Part shown: positions 1 to 8,713 of the stretch, piece by piece | How positions within the stretch are numbered: position 1 is the first letter of the stretch | Layout of the letters: each line of letters begins with the position of its first letter | Source of the DNA: Flectobacillus longus | GTDB taxonomy: Bacteria > Bacteroidota > Bacteroidia > Cytophagales > Spirosomataceae | Length of the DNA stretch: 64,000 nt | Assembly (NCBI RefSeq): GCF_030056705.1 | Contig: NZ_JASHIC010000009.1 | Span: 62,001 to 126,000 of the forward strand | Direction: 5' to 3' | The notes under the pieces: model-generated | Told to the model about the DNA's origin: nothing | What the model saw: only the letters and a program-made list of their open reading frames with translations | The model's database searches: none | Program-made: the position numbers and the translations under genes

Positions 1-480
1 TCCATATTGCAAAGCACCCGTTCCACGAACCAATTCAATACGTTCTACGCTTTCCATGGGCACACTATAATGGCTTGCAGGATAGGCATACATATCCGAA
101 TTGGTAATAACGCCATCTTTACGAATATTGAACTCCCACCCTCGGTGTGGGTCGAGTCCGCGCGTCGAAATATTGACCTGATTACCAGTTCCATCCATGT
201 CGTACACAAATACACCTGGGACTTTGGCAAAAATCTGACGACCTGTTTTGTCGGTAATACTGGCGTTCAATTGTGATACTTTCAGCACTTCGTTTTTCTT
301 ACCTTCCATGATATACGTACCCGTAATTCCAGAAAGACGACCTATGTCCTCGTGAAGACTTTTTCCTTCTACTGTAATAGTTTGTAACTCTTTAGATTTA
401 GTAGAATCAGTCGTTTGAGCATTTGATTTTATAGCCCAACATGATATAAATAATGTAGTTGTAAAATATTTTAAATTCAT
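1..480 (-). CDS. TonB-dependent receptor, FecA-like, partial (C-terminal part outside window)
   Basis: The reading frame runs leftward from an ATG at 480 and stays open to the window edge, giving the first 160 residues. It starts with a signal peptide ending near SNAQ, followed by a plug domain with a QISTRG-type segment (here NQVNISTRG, then DPHRGWEFN) and the plug signature ESVERIELVRGTGALQYG. This DPHRG/WEF pattern is typical of the ferric citrate (FecA) type of outer-membrane receptor, so the substrate is probably a ferric chelate. No carboxypeptidase-regulatory domain precedes the plug. The barrel lies beyond base 1. Nearby haem-uptake genes fit an iron role. The family call is firm; the substrate is inferred. 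Confidence 0.85.
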   Translation of the reverse strand, partial: MNLKYFTTTLFISCWAIKSNAQTTDSTKSKELQTITVEGKSLHEDIGRLSGITGTYIMEGKKNEVLKVSQLNASITDKTGRQIFAKVPGVFVYDMDGTGNQVNISTRGLDPHRGWEFNIRKDGVITNSDMYAYPASHYSVPMESVERIELVRGTGALQYG

Positions 481-876
481 TTCTTCTCTTCAAAAATGTA
501 ATAGTTTACTTATTGGATAAAAGCATAACTCTCGGCTCAATTTATGAGTCGAAAATCAAATAAAATTCCATATTAATTATTTTGTATTTAATAAACATTA
601 AAAATGAATTTGCTAAAACTTTTATCAAAATAGGCTATTTGGCTTAACTCTTCCTCTTACTTTTTGTCTTGAAACAAAAAGTAACAAAAAATTCAAGAAT
701 TTATAAACTCGCTTCGCTCAAACAGTATAAATTCATTGCTTACGCCAGTAGTTTTACGAAAGCTTAAACATCTTCATTATTGCAAAACCATTCCATAGAA
801 TTTAAAAACAAAATTATTTATAAATCACTATGAATGATATTTTAATATTAAAAATACAAATTAATTATAAATATAA
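481..876. other. Intergenic region holding a dispersed repeat copy
   Basis: No credible gene is seen. Bases 649-769 carry one copy of a ~120-bp repeat whose other copy is at 61488-61607. The rest is A/T-rich leader of the FecA-like receptor, with no clear -7 box or Fur-like palindrome that I could identify. Confidence 0.6.
649..769. repeat. Dispersed ~120-bp repeat, copy 1
   Basis: This stretch aligns collinearly with 61488-61607 with few mismatches. It holds a perfect hairpin (TACTTTTTGT, six-base loop, ACAAAAAGTA) starting at 658, then a shared tract reading ATTCAAGAATTTATAAACTC, then a diverging tail. There is no coding potential. It looks like a non-autonomous dispersed repeat placed between genes. 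The two copies sit in the same orientation about 61 kb apart. Confidence 0.8.
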
Positions 877-1413
877 CTAAAAACACGGAGGTTTGAAGAG
901 TTTCAAATAATAGGAAAAATGATACAAAGTAGAATAAAAAAAGATCTTTTTTGTATTAATAAAAGAATGACTTTCAGAAAAAGAAACGGCAGAATAGGTA
1001 ATATTCGGTAAATATTCCACTACTAAGTTTTTACAGAGTTCTAATGCTTTTTGGATTGGACCAGAAGTTGGTGTTTGTCCATTTTCTAATTTTACTTCTT
1101 GCGCTATTTGTTTGATTTTTTGAGTAGCTTTTTCATTCAATTGTAATACTGTAATCAAACTATCATTTCTATAGATTTTTTCCACTACACTATAAAACTT
1201 TCCATCGTGCTCTACCAAGGCTCTTCCTTCTACCCTATTATGAAAGTCAAAAGTATAAGGCAAAATCATTGGCATACCAACTTCTATTCGTTCAGAAACA
1301 ACATCTTCTTGTTCAATTTGTGGAGCTTCATGAACCATCAACAAAGCAATACTTTTACTAAAAATAGAATTTAGTAATAATATTAATAGAAATATGCTTG
1401 TGAGTGCTCTCAA
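877..1413 (-). CDS. Small hypothetical secreted or membrane-anchored protein
   Basis: I do not recognise this 178-residue protein. It begins with a hydrophobic stretch (residues about 5-27) that could be a signal peptide or membrane anchor. A mixed polar region follows, and a C-terminal tail rich in aromatic residues ends PPCF. The only reasonable start in frame is TTG at 1413; the next methionine is at residue 26. It is divergent from the cytochrome c peroxidase gene, and a 50-bp palindrome with a -7-like box on both strands lies between the two, so they may share control. No function can be given; it could also be mis-called. Confidence 0.45.
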   Translation of the reverse strand: MRALTSIFLLILLLNSIFSKSIALLMVHEAPQIEQEDVVSERIEVGMPMILPYTFDFHNRVEGRALVEHDGKFYSVVEKIYRNDSLITVLQLNEKATQKIKQIAQEVKLENGQTPTSGPIQKALELCKNLVVEYLPNITYSAVSFSESHSFINTKKIFFYSTLYHFSYYLKLFKPPCF

Positions 1414-1490
1414 TATTTTGATTGAAATTTTAACAAAAATAACATTTTAAACAATCTTCGCCAATGATTCAAATCATTAACTTTTCTATT

Positions 1491-1540
1491 TTCATTCCAT
1501 ATTCGTTATATTTGTACAAATATAACGAATATGGAATGAA
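1491..1540. promoter_or_regulatory. Perfect 50-bp palindrome with -7 boxes on both strands
   Basis: Bases 1491-1515 are the exact reverse complement of 1516-1540. Each arm contains TATATTTG, matching the Bacteroidota -7 consensus TAnnTTTG (1507-1514 on the plus strand, 1517-1524 on the minus strand). The right end covers the ATG at 1536 of the peroxidase gene. It could act as an operator for a dimeric or tetrameric regulator and as a bidirectional promoter. In RNA it would fold into a hairpin hiding the start codon. Confidence 0.7.
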
Positions 1541-2627
1541 AAAGCTTAAATGGTTCGTACTTACGGGTTCGACACTTACAATACTGATGGCTTTTGTCTC
1601 GACAGAGCTCATTCCGAGAGGCAAATATCTATTAGAATATCCCAAAAACTTTGGAAATAGATTTTCTATTCCAAGCGATAACCCAATGCAAAAAGAAGTG
1701 GTTTACTTAGGACGAATGCTGTTCTATGAGCCACTTTTATCCGCCAATAACCAAATTTCATGTGCCAGTTGTCATCAACAAACCTTAGCTTTTACTGATG
1801 GAAAAACTCTGAGCGTTGGCGTCAGTGGAAAAACCACCAAACGCAATAGTATGTCTCTCGCCAATTTGCTTTGGGTTCGACAATTATTTTGGGATGGTAG
1901 AGCATCAAGCTTGGAAGAACAAGCCATGGGACCACTTACGCATCCTGATGAAATGGCTCAAAGTCTAGCTATTTCATGCCAAAAACTTGCAAATACACCA
2001 TTATATCCAGCACTATTTTTAGAGGTTTTTCATACTAAAAAAATTACTCCCGAACTCATTACAAAATCTATTGCTCAATTTGAAAGAACTCTTATTTCAG
2101 CCAATGCCAAATATGACCAATATTTGGCAGGGATAATATCACTTAACCATCAAGAATCCAATGGATTAAAACTATTTTCAAGCTTACCTCAACCTGAAAA
2201 TGGCGTTCGTGGCGCTGGTTGTGTCCAGTGCCACGGTGGCGCCAAAACTTATATCGAATTATTCCATAATAATGGACTTCTCATTGATGAAAGAGATTTG
2301 GGGCGTTTTGAAATTACACAAAACACCATTGATAAGGCAAGGTTCAGAGTACCAACTTTGAGGAATATAGCCCTCACAGCACCCTATATGCACGATGGCA
2401 GATTTAAAACACTGGAAAATGTGCTCGATCATTATAACGAACATATCGAGAATGTGCCAAATTTAAGTCCTTTTTTGAAAAATAATTCGAACGAAAAGAA
2501 TGGGAAAAGTCTTGTGTTAACCGTTCAGGAGAAACAGGACATTATTGCTTTTTTACATACACTCACCGATTCAAGCTTTATTCAAAATCCCGCTTTTACG
2601 AATCCTCATAAAACACCAAATCCATGA
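1536..2627 (+). CDS. Di-haem cytochrome c peroxidase (MauG/CcpA family)
   Basis: Two c-type haem motifs are present, CASCH (about residue 76 from the chosen start) and CVQCH, along with the family's MHDGRFKTLENVLDHY segment near the C-terminus. Such enzymes reduce hydrogen peroxide in the periplasm using electrons from cytochromes, or oxidise other substrates. I chose ATG 1536 (MKKLKWFVLTG, then a hydrophobic anchor). The frame is open up to an ATG at 1464, but the extra 24 residues are encoded by the palindrome region and look non-coding. The length of 363 residues is usual. The stop overlaps the next start by four bases (ATGA), so the two genes are translationally coupled. Confidence 0.9.
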   Translation: MKKLKWFVLTGSTLTILMAFVSTELIPRGKYLLEYPKNFGNRFSIPSDNPMQKEVVYLGRMLFYEPLLSANNQISCASCHQQTLAFTDGKTLSVGVSGKTTKRNSMSLANLLWVRQLFWDGRASSLEEQAMGPLTHPDEMAQSLAISCQKLANTPLYPALFLEVFHTKKITPELITKSIAQFERTLISANAKYDQYLAGIISLNHQESNGLKLFSSLPQPENGVRGAGCVQCHGGAKTYIELFHNNGLLIDERDLGRFEITQNTIDKARFRVPTLRNIALTAPYMHDGRFKTLENVLDHYNEHIENVPNLSPFLKNNSNEKNGKSLVLTVQEKQDIIAFLHTLTDSSFIQNPAFTNPHKTPNP

Positions 2628-3070
2628 AAAAATCATTATTTATCCTATTCTCAGTACTGCTCTCCTACTCTATTTCTGCCCAAAAGTTAAGAATCTTCGG
2701 AGAAGTACAACAAGAAATCAGCCTCGATGCACAAGCGTTGAGTAAATATCCTTCTGCTATTTTTGAAGTAAAAGACAAAGACCAAAGCAAAACTTATAGC
2801 GCCGTGGGTGTTTATGAGCTATTCAAAGTCGCTGGCGTTACATTGGGAAATCAATTACGAGGCGAGAGTCTATCAAAATACGTTATTGCAAAAGCTTCTG
2901 ATGGCTATGAAGTGGTTTTTGCCTTAACCGAGTTTGACCCTGAGTTCACAGATTCACCTATTTTAATTGCACCCAACGAAGGGACTTTTAGATTGATTGT
3001 CCCAAAAGAAAAACGCCGAGCCAGATGGATTCGAGAATTGGCTTCACTAGAGATAAAATTTGCTAAGTAA
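2624..3070 (+). CDS. Small secreted protein with molybdopterin-binding-like fold
   Basis: This 148-residue protein has a clear signal peptide (cleavage near SISAQ). The mature part resembles a stand-alone oxidoreductase molybdopterin-binding domain: an LRIFGEV strand, a VGVYELFKVAG helix, an ASDGYEVVFALTEFDP segment, and a final RWIRELASLEI strand. It contains no cysteine, so it lacks the usual Moco thiolate ligand and is unlikely to be a normal molybdoenzyme. The gene overlaps the cytochrome c peroxidase by four bases, implying a joint role in periplasmic redox chemistry or cofactor or substrate binding. The family assignment is by pattern only. Confidence 0.65.
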   Translation: MKKSLFILFSVLLSYSISAQKLRIFGEVQQEISLDAQALSKYPSAIFEVKDKDQSKTYSAVGVYELFKVAGVTLGNQLRGESLSKYVIAKASDGYEVVFALTEFDPEFTDSPILIAPNEGTFRLIVPKEKRRARWIRELASLEIKFAK

Positions 3071-3181
3071 ATGAAGTTATTGGATTACACTCATAATCAG
3101 ATGGATACTATCAAAAGGCACTACTAATTTAGTCTTTCATACTGCTTATACAGTTCTCTACTCTTTTTACTCAAAAAGAAA

Positions 3182-3203
3182 TCGGTACCACAAACGGTAC
3201 CGA
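3182..3203 (-). terminator. Hairpin ending the haem-uptake operon
   Basis: TCGGTACC, six-base loop, GGTACCGA: a perfect 8-bp stem 18 bases beyond the hmuS stop. In the leftward direction it is followed by TTTCTTTTTG, as expected for intrinsic termination. Confidence 0.6.
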
Positions 3204-3220
3204 ATCTACAAAATCAATCA

Positions 3221-4243
3221 TTAGTTTATAAATTTCTCCAAGGCTACTCGCCAAGCTTGTAATTCTGGTTTGCCAGGTTTTCTTTTTCCAAAAATCAAGG
3301 CAATTTGTTGGAAATTTTCATCAAATAATTCCAAACTTGTAACTATGCCATCGTTGGTTGGTTTCTTCACGAGCCAAGCTTCAGCAATATGATCTTCACG
3401 CAAATGTAGATTGAATTGTGGATCCAGTACGTTGAACCATGGCCCCATAGATACCAACTTTTGCACCAACCCTGTATGAATTTGAATACAGCCTTTGCTC
3501 GACACAAAAATCATAATATCTGTATTTGTACTTGATACTTCTTCTAGCACCTGTTTTACTTGCTCTACCGAAACTTTTTGCGCATATCCTTCTGGCGCAT
3601 AAGCCAAAGCTTGCTGACGATTTACCCCAAATTTTTGTAATAAAGGAAAAAACTGGTGGGTATCTTCCAATTTTAACCAAGCTTCCTGAAACGCCTCAAC
3701 ATCCAAATCAGGATTAGCTGGCGGAGCTATAAATTCAATTTCAGGAATCACCTCCAACAATTCTGATTGTTCGGTATCCCGAAAAGTAGAAACAATGTCT
3801 TGGTAGGCCGCTACATTGCTACTTTCTTGCAAAAAGATTTTATGAACAGCATTTCCATTTTCATCAAAAAACTGAAGGCTTTTATTTTGAGCCTCAACAG
3901 CAAAACCGAACTTCCAATGGCTCATAAACAAACGTAGATCGATATCTGCGCCTAGTACCAACCCCACATGGTTGTTGAATGAGACCTTTTCATATTTTCC
4001 TTTGCGTTCGTGCACACAGCTTTCGTTACGCGTCAGCGCCATAACATATCCCAACGAAGGAATTTGTTTCATCAATTCCCTAAAATCCCCACTAAGTCGT
4101 ACTACACCTTCACCAATTGAGGTGGCTAGTAGTTCTGCCTCAGAAACACCCAATTGCTTAGCGGCGTCTCTTATTCTAACTTTAGGATTTTCGTTTTGAA
4201 AATTTTGATATATCTCTTTGAGAGAAAGGGTTACACTTGACAT
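3221..4243 (-). CDS. hmuS: Haem-degrading or haem-trafficking factor HmuS/HemS family
   Basis: The 340-residue protein belongs to the HemS/HmuS/ChuS family of cytoplasmic haem-binding or haem-degrading proteins. It shows the two-repeat architecture: an N-terminal repeat (about 10-170) containing KVRIRDAAKQLGVSEAELLA and LTRNESCVHERKG, and a C-terminal repeat (about 180-335) with a LVSMGPWFNVLDPQFNLHLRED segment, the hallmark of the second domain. It should accept haem delivered by the HmuTUV importer and release the iron or pass the haem on. The start overlaps the end of the hmuV gene by 13 bases, so it is the last gene of the leftward operon. A T-rich hairpin follows. Confidence 0.92.
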   Translation of the reverse strand: MSSVTLSLKEIYQNFQNENPKVRIRDAAKQLGVSEAELLATSIGEGVVRLSGDFRELMKQIPSLGYVMALTRNESCVHERKGKYEKVSFNNHVGLVLGADIDLRLFMSHWKFGFAVEAQNKSLQFFDENGNAVHKIFLQESSNVAAYQDIVSTFRDTEQSELLEVIPEIEFIAPPANPDLDVEAFQEAWLKLEDTHQFFPLLQKFGVNRQQALAYAPEGYAQKVSVEQVKQVLEEVSSTNTDIMIFVSSKGCIQIHTGLVQKLVSMGPWFNVLDPQFNLHLREDHIAEAWLVKKPTNDGIVTSLELFDENFQQIALIFGKRKPGKPELQAWRVALEKFIN

Positions 4244-5076
4244 ATCCTTGCTGTTTTATGATAAATATTTTCTTGAAATGGAATAATAAAAGGATAATCC
4301 AATTGGCTATCCTGAAATAATTTTACTTGAATCCCGAAGGTTTCATGTATAGCATCGGGTTGTAAAACCTTTTGTGTGACGCCGTAATCCACGATTTTTC
4401 CTTTTTTGAGTAATAGTACCGAATCGGCAAATTGCATTGCCAAGTTCAAATCATGAAGAATCGCTACTACACAAAATCCTTTATGCGTTAACTCTTTTAC
4501 CGTTGTCAATAATTGTTGTTGATGAAATAAATCCAAACCAGTTACAGGCTCGTCTAAAAACAGGTATTTGGGTTGCTCTGACCTGTAATTTTTATCAAAA
4601 AGCGATTCGTAGTCGAGCAACTGCGCCATGACTTTTGCCAAATACACACGTTGTTGCTCGCCTCCCGATAATGTATGTACAGTACGATTGGCAAGATGGG
4701 CGATACCTGTTTGGTTTAAACAATATTCCACAATAGCTCGATCTTGGGCGTTGGGTCGAGAAGTAAAATGCGGGTACCGACCCATCATTACCAAATCATC
4801 CACTTTGAATTCAAATGCTAGGGTATTTTGTTGTGCTAATACCGCTCTTATCTGGGCTAGTTCATCCGAGCGATAAGTATTAAGATTACGATATGCCAAT
4901 CTAACTTTACCTTCTTGATAAGGCAGTTCTTTACTCAATACTTTCAGTAAAGTTGATTTTCCAGCGCCATTAGCACCCATGATTGCCAAGAGTTTTCCAC
5001 CAGAAAAGTTAAAACTCACCTGACTCAAGAGTTGTCGTTTGTTAATGCTATAATTGATATTTTGAACTTCAATCAT
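4231..5076 (-). CDS. hmuV: Haem ABC transporter ATP-binding protein
   Basis: A 281-residue ATPase of the FecE/HmuV class. Visible motifs: Walker A GANGAGKST (about 34-42), the LSGGEQQR signature (about 139), Walker B YLFLDEP, and an ILHDLNLA switch histidine. It powers haem import through the HmuU permease. A 226-bp gap separates it from hmuU, which is unusual for this operon type. That gap holds only an imperfect inverted repeat. The 13-base overlap with hmuS indicates coupled translation. Confidence 0.95.
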   Translation of the reverse strand: MIEVQNINYSINKRQLLSQVSFNFSGGKLLAIMGANGAGKSTLLKVLSKELPYQEGKVRLAYRNLNTYRSDELAQIRAVLAQQNTLAFEFKVDDLVMMGRYPHFTSRPNAQDRAIVEYCLNQTGIAHLANRTVHTLSGGEQQRVYLAKVMAQLLDYESLFDKNYRSEQPKYLFLDEPVTGLDLFHQQQLLTTVKELTHKGFCVVAILHDLNLAMQFADSVLLLKKGKIVDYGVTQKVLQPDAIHETFGIQVKLFQDSQLDYPFIIPFQENIYHKTARICQV

Positions 5077-5302
5077 GTTATAAAGGGTTTGGGCAATCAG
5101 GTATCGGCTTTCGGCAGTGGGCTTTTGGAAAAAGCATGTCTTTGGTTATTAAAACATTCTAACACTCTTTACCTTGTGCCTGTTGCCTAAACAATCTAAT
5201 TCTGCATGAATACTTATTCCTATGACATACGTTGTAGATATTCTGCTGATTACAAGCGTATTCCAATAACTTATATACTATTAACTAATAACTCAATTTC
5301 TC
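5077..5302. repeat. Gap inside the haem operon with an imperfect inverted repeat
   Basis: No gene is seen. Bases 5089-5102 (GGCAATCAGG core) and about 5177-5190 (CCTGTTGCC core) form imperfect inverted arms, similar in flavour to the hairpin at 38972-39036. It may be a dispersed palindromic element inserted between hmuU and hmuV. The evidence is weak. Confidence 0.35.
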
Positions 5303-6388
5303 CTATCGACGATTTTTGATAAGTATCGCAATAAAACTTGGCGTTCCAACAATGGCGGTGACAATGCCAATAGGCAACTCGGCAGGAGCAACAATCGTCC
5401 TTGAAATCAAATCAGCTAAAGTCAATAAAATGGCGCCCATCAACGCCGATGCTGGCAAAACAATTCGATGGTCGGAGCCTACCAACATACGTGTGATGTG
5501 TGGAATAACCAAACCCACAAACCCGATTGTACCACAAAGCGCCACAGAAATACCAACACCCAATGTTGTCAATAAAATCAATTGAATTTTCAAACGTTTG
5601 GCATTGATTCCTAAATGTTGTGCTTGACCTTCACCTAAAGCAAAGGCATTAAGCGATTTCCCCAATCTTGGAATGGCAACCAAAGGCAAAAAACACCCTA
5701 TTGCGCCCACTTGAAGTGTTTCCCAAGTAGCACCACCCAAACTTCCTAGTCCCCAAAACTGAATACTTCGTAACTGAGCATCGTTTGCCAAATAAGTCAA
5801 CAAGCCTGTAATAGCTCCACAAAGTGCATTGATGGCGATTCCTGCTAAAAGCATATTGGAAACAGAGGCTTTGCCTTCGACTTTGGATAGTTGATACACT
5901 CCAAAAGCCGTTAAACAAGCGCCTATAAATGACATAATAGACATCCCAAACAGACCGAGCATTTGCCATTCGCTCAACCAATGAAGTTCTAACACAATCA
6001 TTGATACCGCAAATAGCGAAGCCCCCGACGAAATACCAATCAGACCCGGGTCAGCTAATGGATTCCGAAAAAGACCTTGAATGGAAGCTCCTGTCATGCC
6101 CAATACCGCCCCTATCAAAATCCCCATCAATACCCTAGGCAAGCGAATTACAGTAAGGATTACACTGGCTTGGTCGTCGACAGCACCACTAACAAGTCCT
6201 AACTTTTGACCTAAAATATAACAAACATCACGGAATGAAATTGCTACTGCACCCAAGCCTGCTGCCCACAAACTTACAGTGATTAGTACCAATGTAAGAC
6301 CAAGAAGAATGAGTCCATTTTTGGTAAAAGAGCTAGTTTTGCTTGTCAATAGCGTGTCTACAAACCGCGCTTCAGCAGAATTATTCAT
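5303..6388 (-). CDS. hmuU: Haem ABC transporter permease (FecCD family)
   Basis: This 361-residue integral membrane protein has the FecCD/BtuC layout of about ten transmembrane helices. Family motifs include RLPRVLMGILIGA near residue 94, GASIQGLFRNPLADPGLIGISSGA (about 119-142), and a C-terminal CGTIGFVGLVIPHITRMLVG segment that contacts the ATPase. It forms the haem channel with HmuV. The start is four bases after the hmuT stop, so translation is coupled. About 35 polar residues precede the first helix, as in many Bacteroidota homologues. Confidence 0.95.
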   Translation of the reverse strand: MNNSAEARFVDTLLTSKTSSFTKNGLILLGLTLVLITVSLWAAGLGAVAISFRDVCYILGQKLGLVSGAVDDQASVILTVIRLPRVLMGILIGAVLGMTGASIQGLFRNPLADPGLIGISSGASLFAVSMIVLELHWLSEWQMLGLFGMSIMSFIGACLTAFGVYQLSKVEGKASVSNMLLAGIAINALCGAITGLLTYLANDAQLRSIQFWGLGSLGGATWETLQVGAIGCFLPLVAIPRLGKSLNAFALGEGQAQHLGINAKRLKIQLILLTTLGVGISVALCGTIGFVGLVIPHITRMLVGSDHRIVLPASALMGAILLTLADLISRTIVAPAELPIGIVTAIVGTPSFIAILIKNRR

Positions 6389-6392
6389 AGAT

Positions 6393-7229
6393 TTAAAGGT
6401 TAATTTTTTTATTCAGTTCCAAAACTGCCAAGCCTACTCTCGGGCCAAAACCCGTTAGCATTGCTCCGTCCATGGTGATAAATTGCTTTTTCTTTCCTGC
6501 ATTAGTTTGTGCGACCCCAGGGATTTTTAATAATCCTGCTGTGCCATCAATGCTTTCTAAACCCGAATCAAATAATAGGATATAATCTGGATTAGCGGCT
6601 ACTAGGGCTTCGGGAGTAAGTGGTTTGAAATTCTCAAAATCATTGACAGCATTTTGGGCGCCTGCCAATTCTATCAAACTTTTCACAGAAGTACCATTAC
6701 CTGCCACCGACAACGCTCCCATACCTCGTGCATAAATAAACAAAACTTTGGGCGGAGATTTAAGTTTTTTGACTTGTTTCAGCGCCACATCAATTTGCTG
6801 TTTTAATCGTTGTGCTTCTGCTTTTTTTCCAAAATATGACGCCACTTCATCTATGAGTTTCTTTGTACCTTCTACGGTATAGATTTGGGTAAACATCTGA
6901 ACTTTTACTCCTGCCGATTTGAATTGAGATTCTACTTCTGGTTTCAGGAAAGAACTTCCTTTTTCATCCTTTGTCCCAATTACAATGGTAGGCTGCAATG
7001 CCAAAGTTGCTTCAGCACCTATACCACGGTTGTGTCCTACCTTTGGGAGTTTCTCGATTGAGGCAGGATAATTGGAGGTTACATCTGTGCCAACAATCTG
7101 ATTTTGTAAACCTAAACCAACCAATATCTCCGTAACAGCGCCACTGATAGAGACGATTCTTGGTGTTTTTGTTTGTGCGAAAAGAGAAATATTGCAAAGC
7201 AATAAATACCCTAAAATGAGTTTTTTCAT
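6393..7229 (-). CDS. hmuT: Haem ABC transporter periplasmic substrate-binding protein
   Basis: A 278-residue member of the FecB/BtuF-like class with a signal peptide (cleavage after NISLFAQ). Typical features: RIVSISGAVTEILVGLGL near the N-terminus, a VGTDVTSNYPASIEKLPKVGHN segment, then ALQPTIVIGTKD, and C-terminal GAMLTGFGPRVGLAVLELNK. These match the haemin-binding HmuT group. It receives haem from the outer-membrane receptor or HmuY-like protein and delivers it to HmuUV. It lies 52 bases after the HmuY-like gene and four before hmuU, in one operon. Confidence 0.93.
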   Translation of the reverse strand: MKKLILGYLLLCNISLFAQTKTPRIVSISGAVTEILVGLGLQNQIVGTDVTSNYPASIEKLPKVGHNRGIGAEATLALQPTIVIGTKDEKGSSFLKPEVESQFKSAGVKVQMFTQIYTVEGTKKLIDEVASYFGKKAEAQRLKQQIDVALKQVKKLKSPPKVLFIYARGMGALSVAGNGTSVKSLIELAGAQNAVNDFENFKPLTPEALVAANPDYILLFDSGLESIDGTAGLLKIPGVAQTNAGKKKQFITMDGAMLTGFGPRVGLAVLELNKKINL

Positions 7230-7281
7230 AGCCTTTTCTAAGTGAAAGTTCTTTTACACTTGGTATTTTTTCTTCTTTAAA

Positions 7282-8676
7282 CTACTGTGCTTTTTTTACC
7301 AATTTATAGGCAATATTTGGATAGCCTCTTTCACCACCATCAGCAGAAGTAAAGTTCAAGAATTTCAATTTATAGACATTCCCTGTGGCATCTTTTACTA
7401 CATAGAATCTATCCGTTTTTACACCAACTGTTCCCGTAGTGGCTCTCCAATTGGCACCAATTATCGAACGGTTATTGCTAAACGTTACTGTACTAATATT
7501 ACTTTCGGCAAAGGCATCATAGCTTACAGTACTAGTCAACACCTCTGCGGCTTGCACACCAGCCAAATGGTTAATAAAGACTTGATCGGAGAAATAATAA
7601 GGAATATCTGCTGTTGCTGATAGTGCTGTTTTGTACAAAGCTCCTGTCCATTGAATATCCCATTTTTCTTTGGCTGGCTCTACCGAAACAGGACTTGTGC
7701 TATCGAAAGAGGTGTACACAAACTGCAAAGAAGCATCTTTAGCAATCGTCATAGTTTGATAGCTTGTTTCGTTCAGTTTGGCATATTGTAAAGTATATCC
7801 TCCTGATGTATTTCTCAATACACGTAGTTTGATCAAGTCTTTCTTGGCAATAGCCCCACCAGTTCCTCTATTCAAAATATAAACTTTATTGTCTGCATCG
7901 GTTGCCGAAACCGATGCTATCACCGTTTTAGAAATATCTCCTGTCACATCATCTACCAAGGCAAAATGAGCTGTTTCATAACCGAGTGTCAAGTTTTTAC
8001 CTACTGTATCGGCAGAGGAAACTTGATTTATATCTGTCTTAGTTGTTGCAATAGCTGTCGCAGCAGTCAGGTTATTAATTTTTACGGAAAAAGTATTTCC
8101 TGTATAAAAACCCAAATCCCAAGCAGTACGAGCCACAGCTGTCTGGCTATTGTTACTAAAGTCTACCCAAACAGAATTGACTGCCGATGAACCTCCAGTT
8201 CCACCATTGAGTTTGAGTGTTGAGCCATCAGACACAATTGCTGTAAATTTCACGGTCAATTCTGCATTAGTTCCAACCAAAATAGAATTGGTCGTTGAAG
8301 CAATTTTTACAGCGAGTGACTCCGAGCCACTCAGAAAAATACCTGCTTTTTTGGTCAGTTTAAAAGATGTCTCGCTACTTCCCGCTGGGATTTGTAAAGT
8401 AATTTGGTTATTACTTGCGGCAGGTTCTGTTGTAAACTCAGTTCCATAAGTAAGCCCTGTTGCCGCCAATTGTAAAGTAACCGAAGTCGCAGATTCTACG
8501 GCTCTCGAAAGCTTTACTTTGATCACTGATTCTGTTGTAGCGGCATCAATTCCTTGTTGTGTTGCTTCAAATTGTGCTAGGTTATCGGGTAGAGCAATCT
8601 CTGTGTCTTTGCATGACGATACCACCAAAGCACCACCTAAAAGTAATGCTCCTAATAATTGAGAAAAATACTTCAT
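7282..8676 (-). CDS. hmuY: HmuY-family haem-binding lipoprotein
   Basis: This 464-residue lipoprotein has a lipobox at VVSSC (Cys about 22). An N-terminal region (about 30-150) resembles a Calx-beta or Ig-like sandwich (SRAVESATSVTLQLAATG and similar). The rest matches HmuY: VWVDFSNNSQ, AWDLGFYTGNTFSVKINN, KWDIQWTGALYKT and a C-terminal FYVVKDATGNVYKLKFLNFTS. HmuY proteins capture haem at the cell surface and pass it to the TonB receptor encoded just upstream (37 bases). It is longer than the Porphyromonas prototype because of the extra N-terminal domain. Confidence 0.85.
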   Translation of the reverse strand: MKYFSQLLGALLLGGALVVSSCKDTEIALPDNLAQFEATQQGIDAATTESVIKVKLSRAVESATSVTLQLAATGLTYGTEFTTEPAASNNQITLQIPAGSSETSFKLTKKAGIFLSGSESLAVKIASTTNSILVGTNAELTVKFTAIVSDGSTLKLNGGTGGSSAVNSVWVDFSNNSQTAVARTAWDLGFYTGNTFSVKINNLTAATAIATTKTDINQVSSADTVGKNLTLGYETAHFALVDDVTGDISKTVIASVSATDADNKVYILNRGTGGAIAKKDLIKLRVLRNTSGGYTLQYAKLNETSYQTMTIAKDASLQFVYTSFDSTSPVSVEPAKEKWDIQWTGALYKTALSATADIPYYFSDQVFINHLAGVQAAEVLTSTVSYDAFAESNISTVTFSNNRSIIGANWRATTGTVGVKTDRFYVVKDATGNVYKLKFLNFTSADGGERGYPNIAYKLVKKAQ

Positions 8677-8713
8677 TGTTTTTGTTTAATTTATGAGAAT
8701 GAGTTACAAAATT

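Noticed and set aside
1464-1535. 24-residue N-terminal extension of the cytochrome c peroxidase
   Set aside because: The extension is encoded by the palindrome and its flank, and the downstream ATG gives a normal signal anchor.
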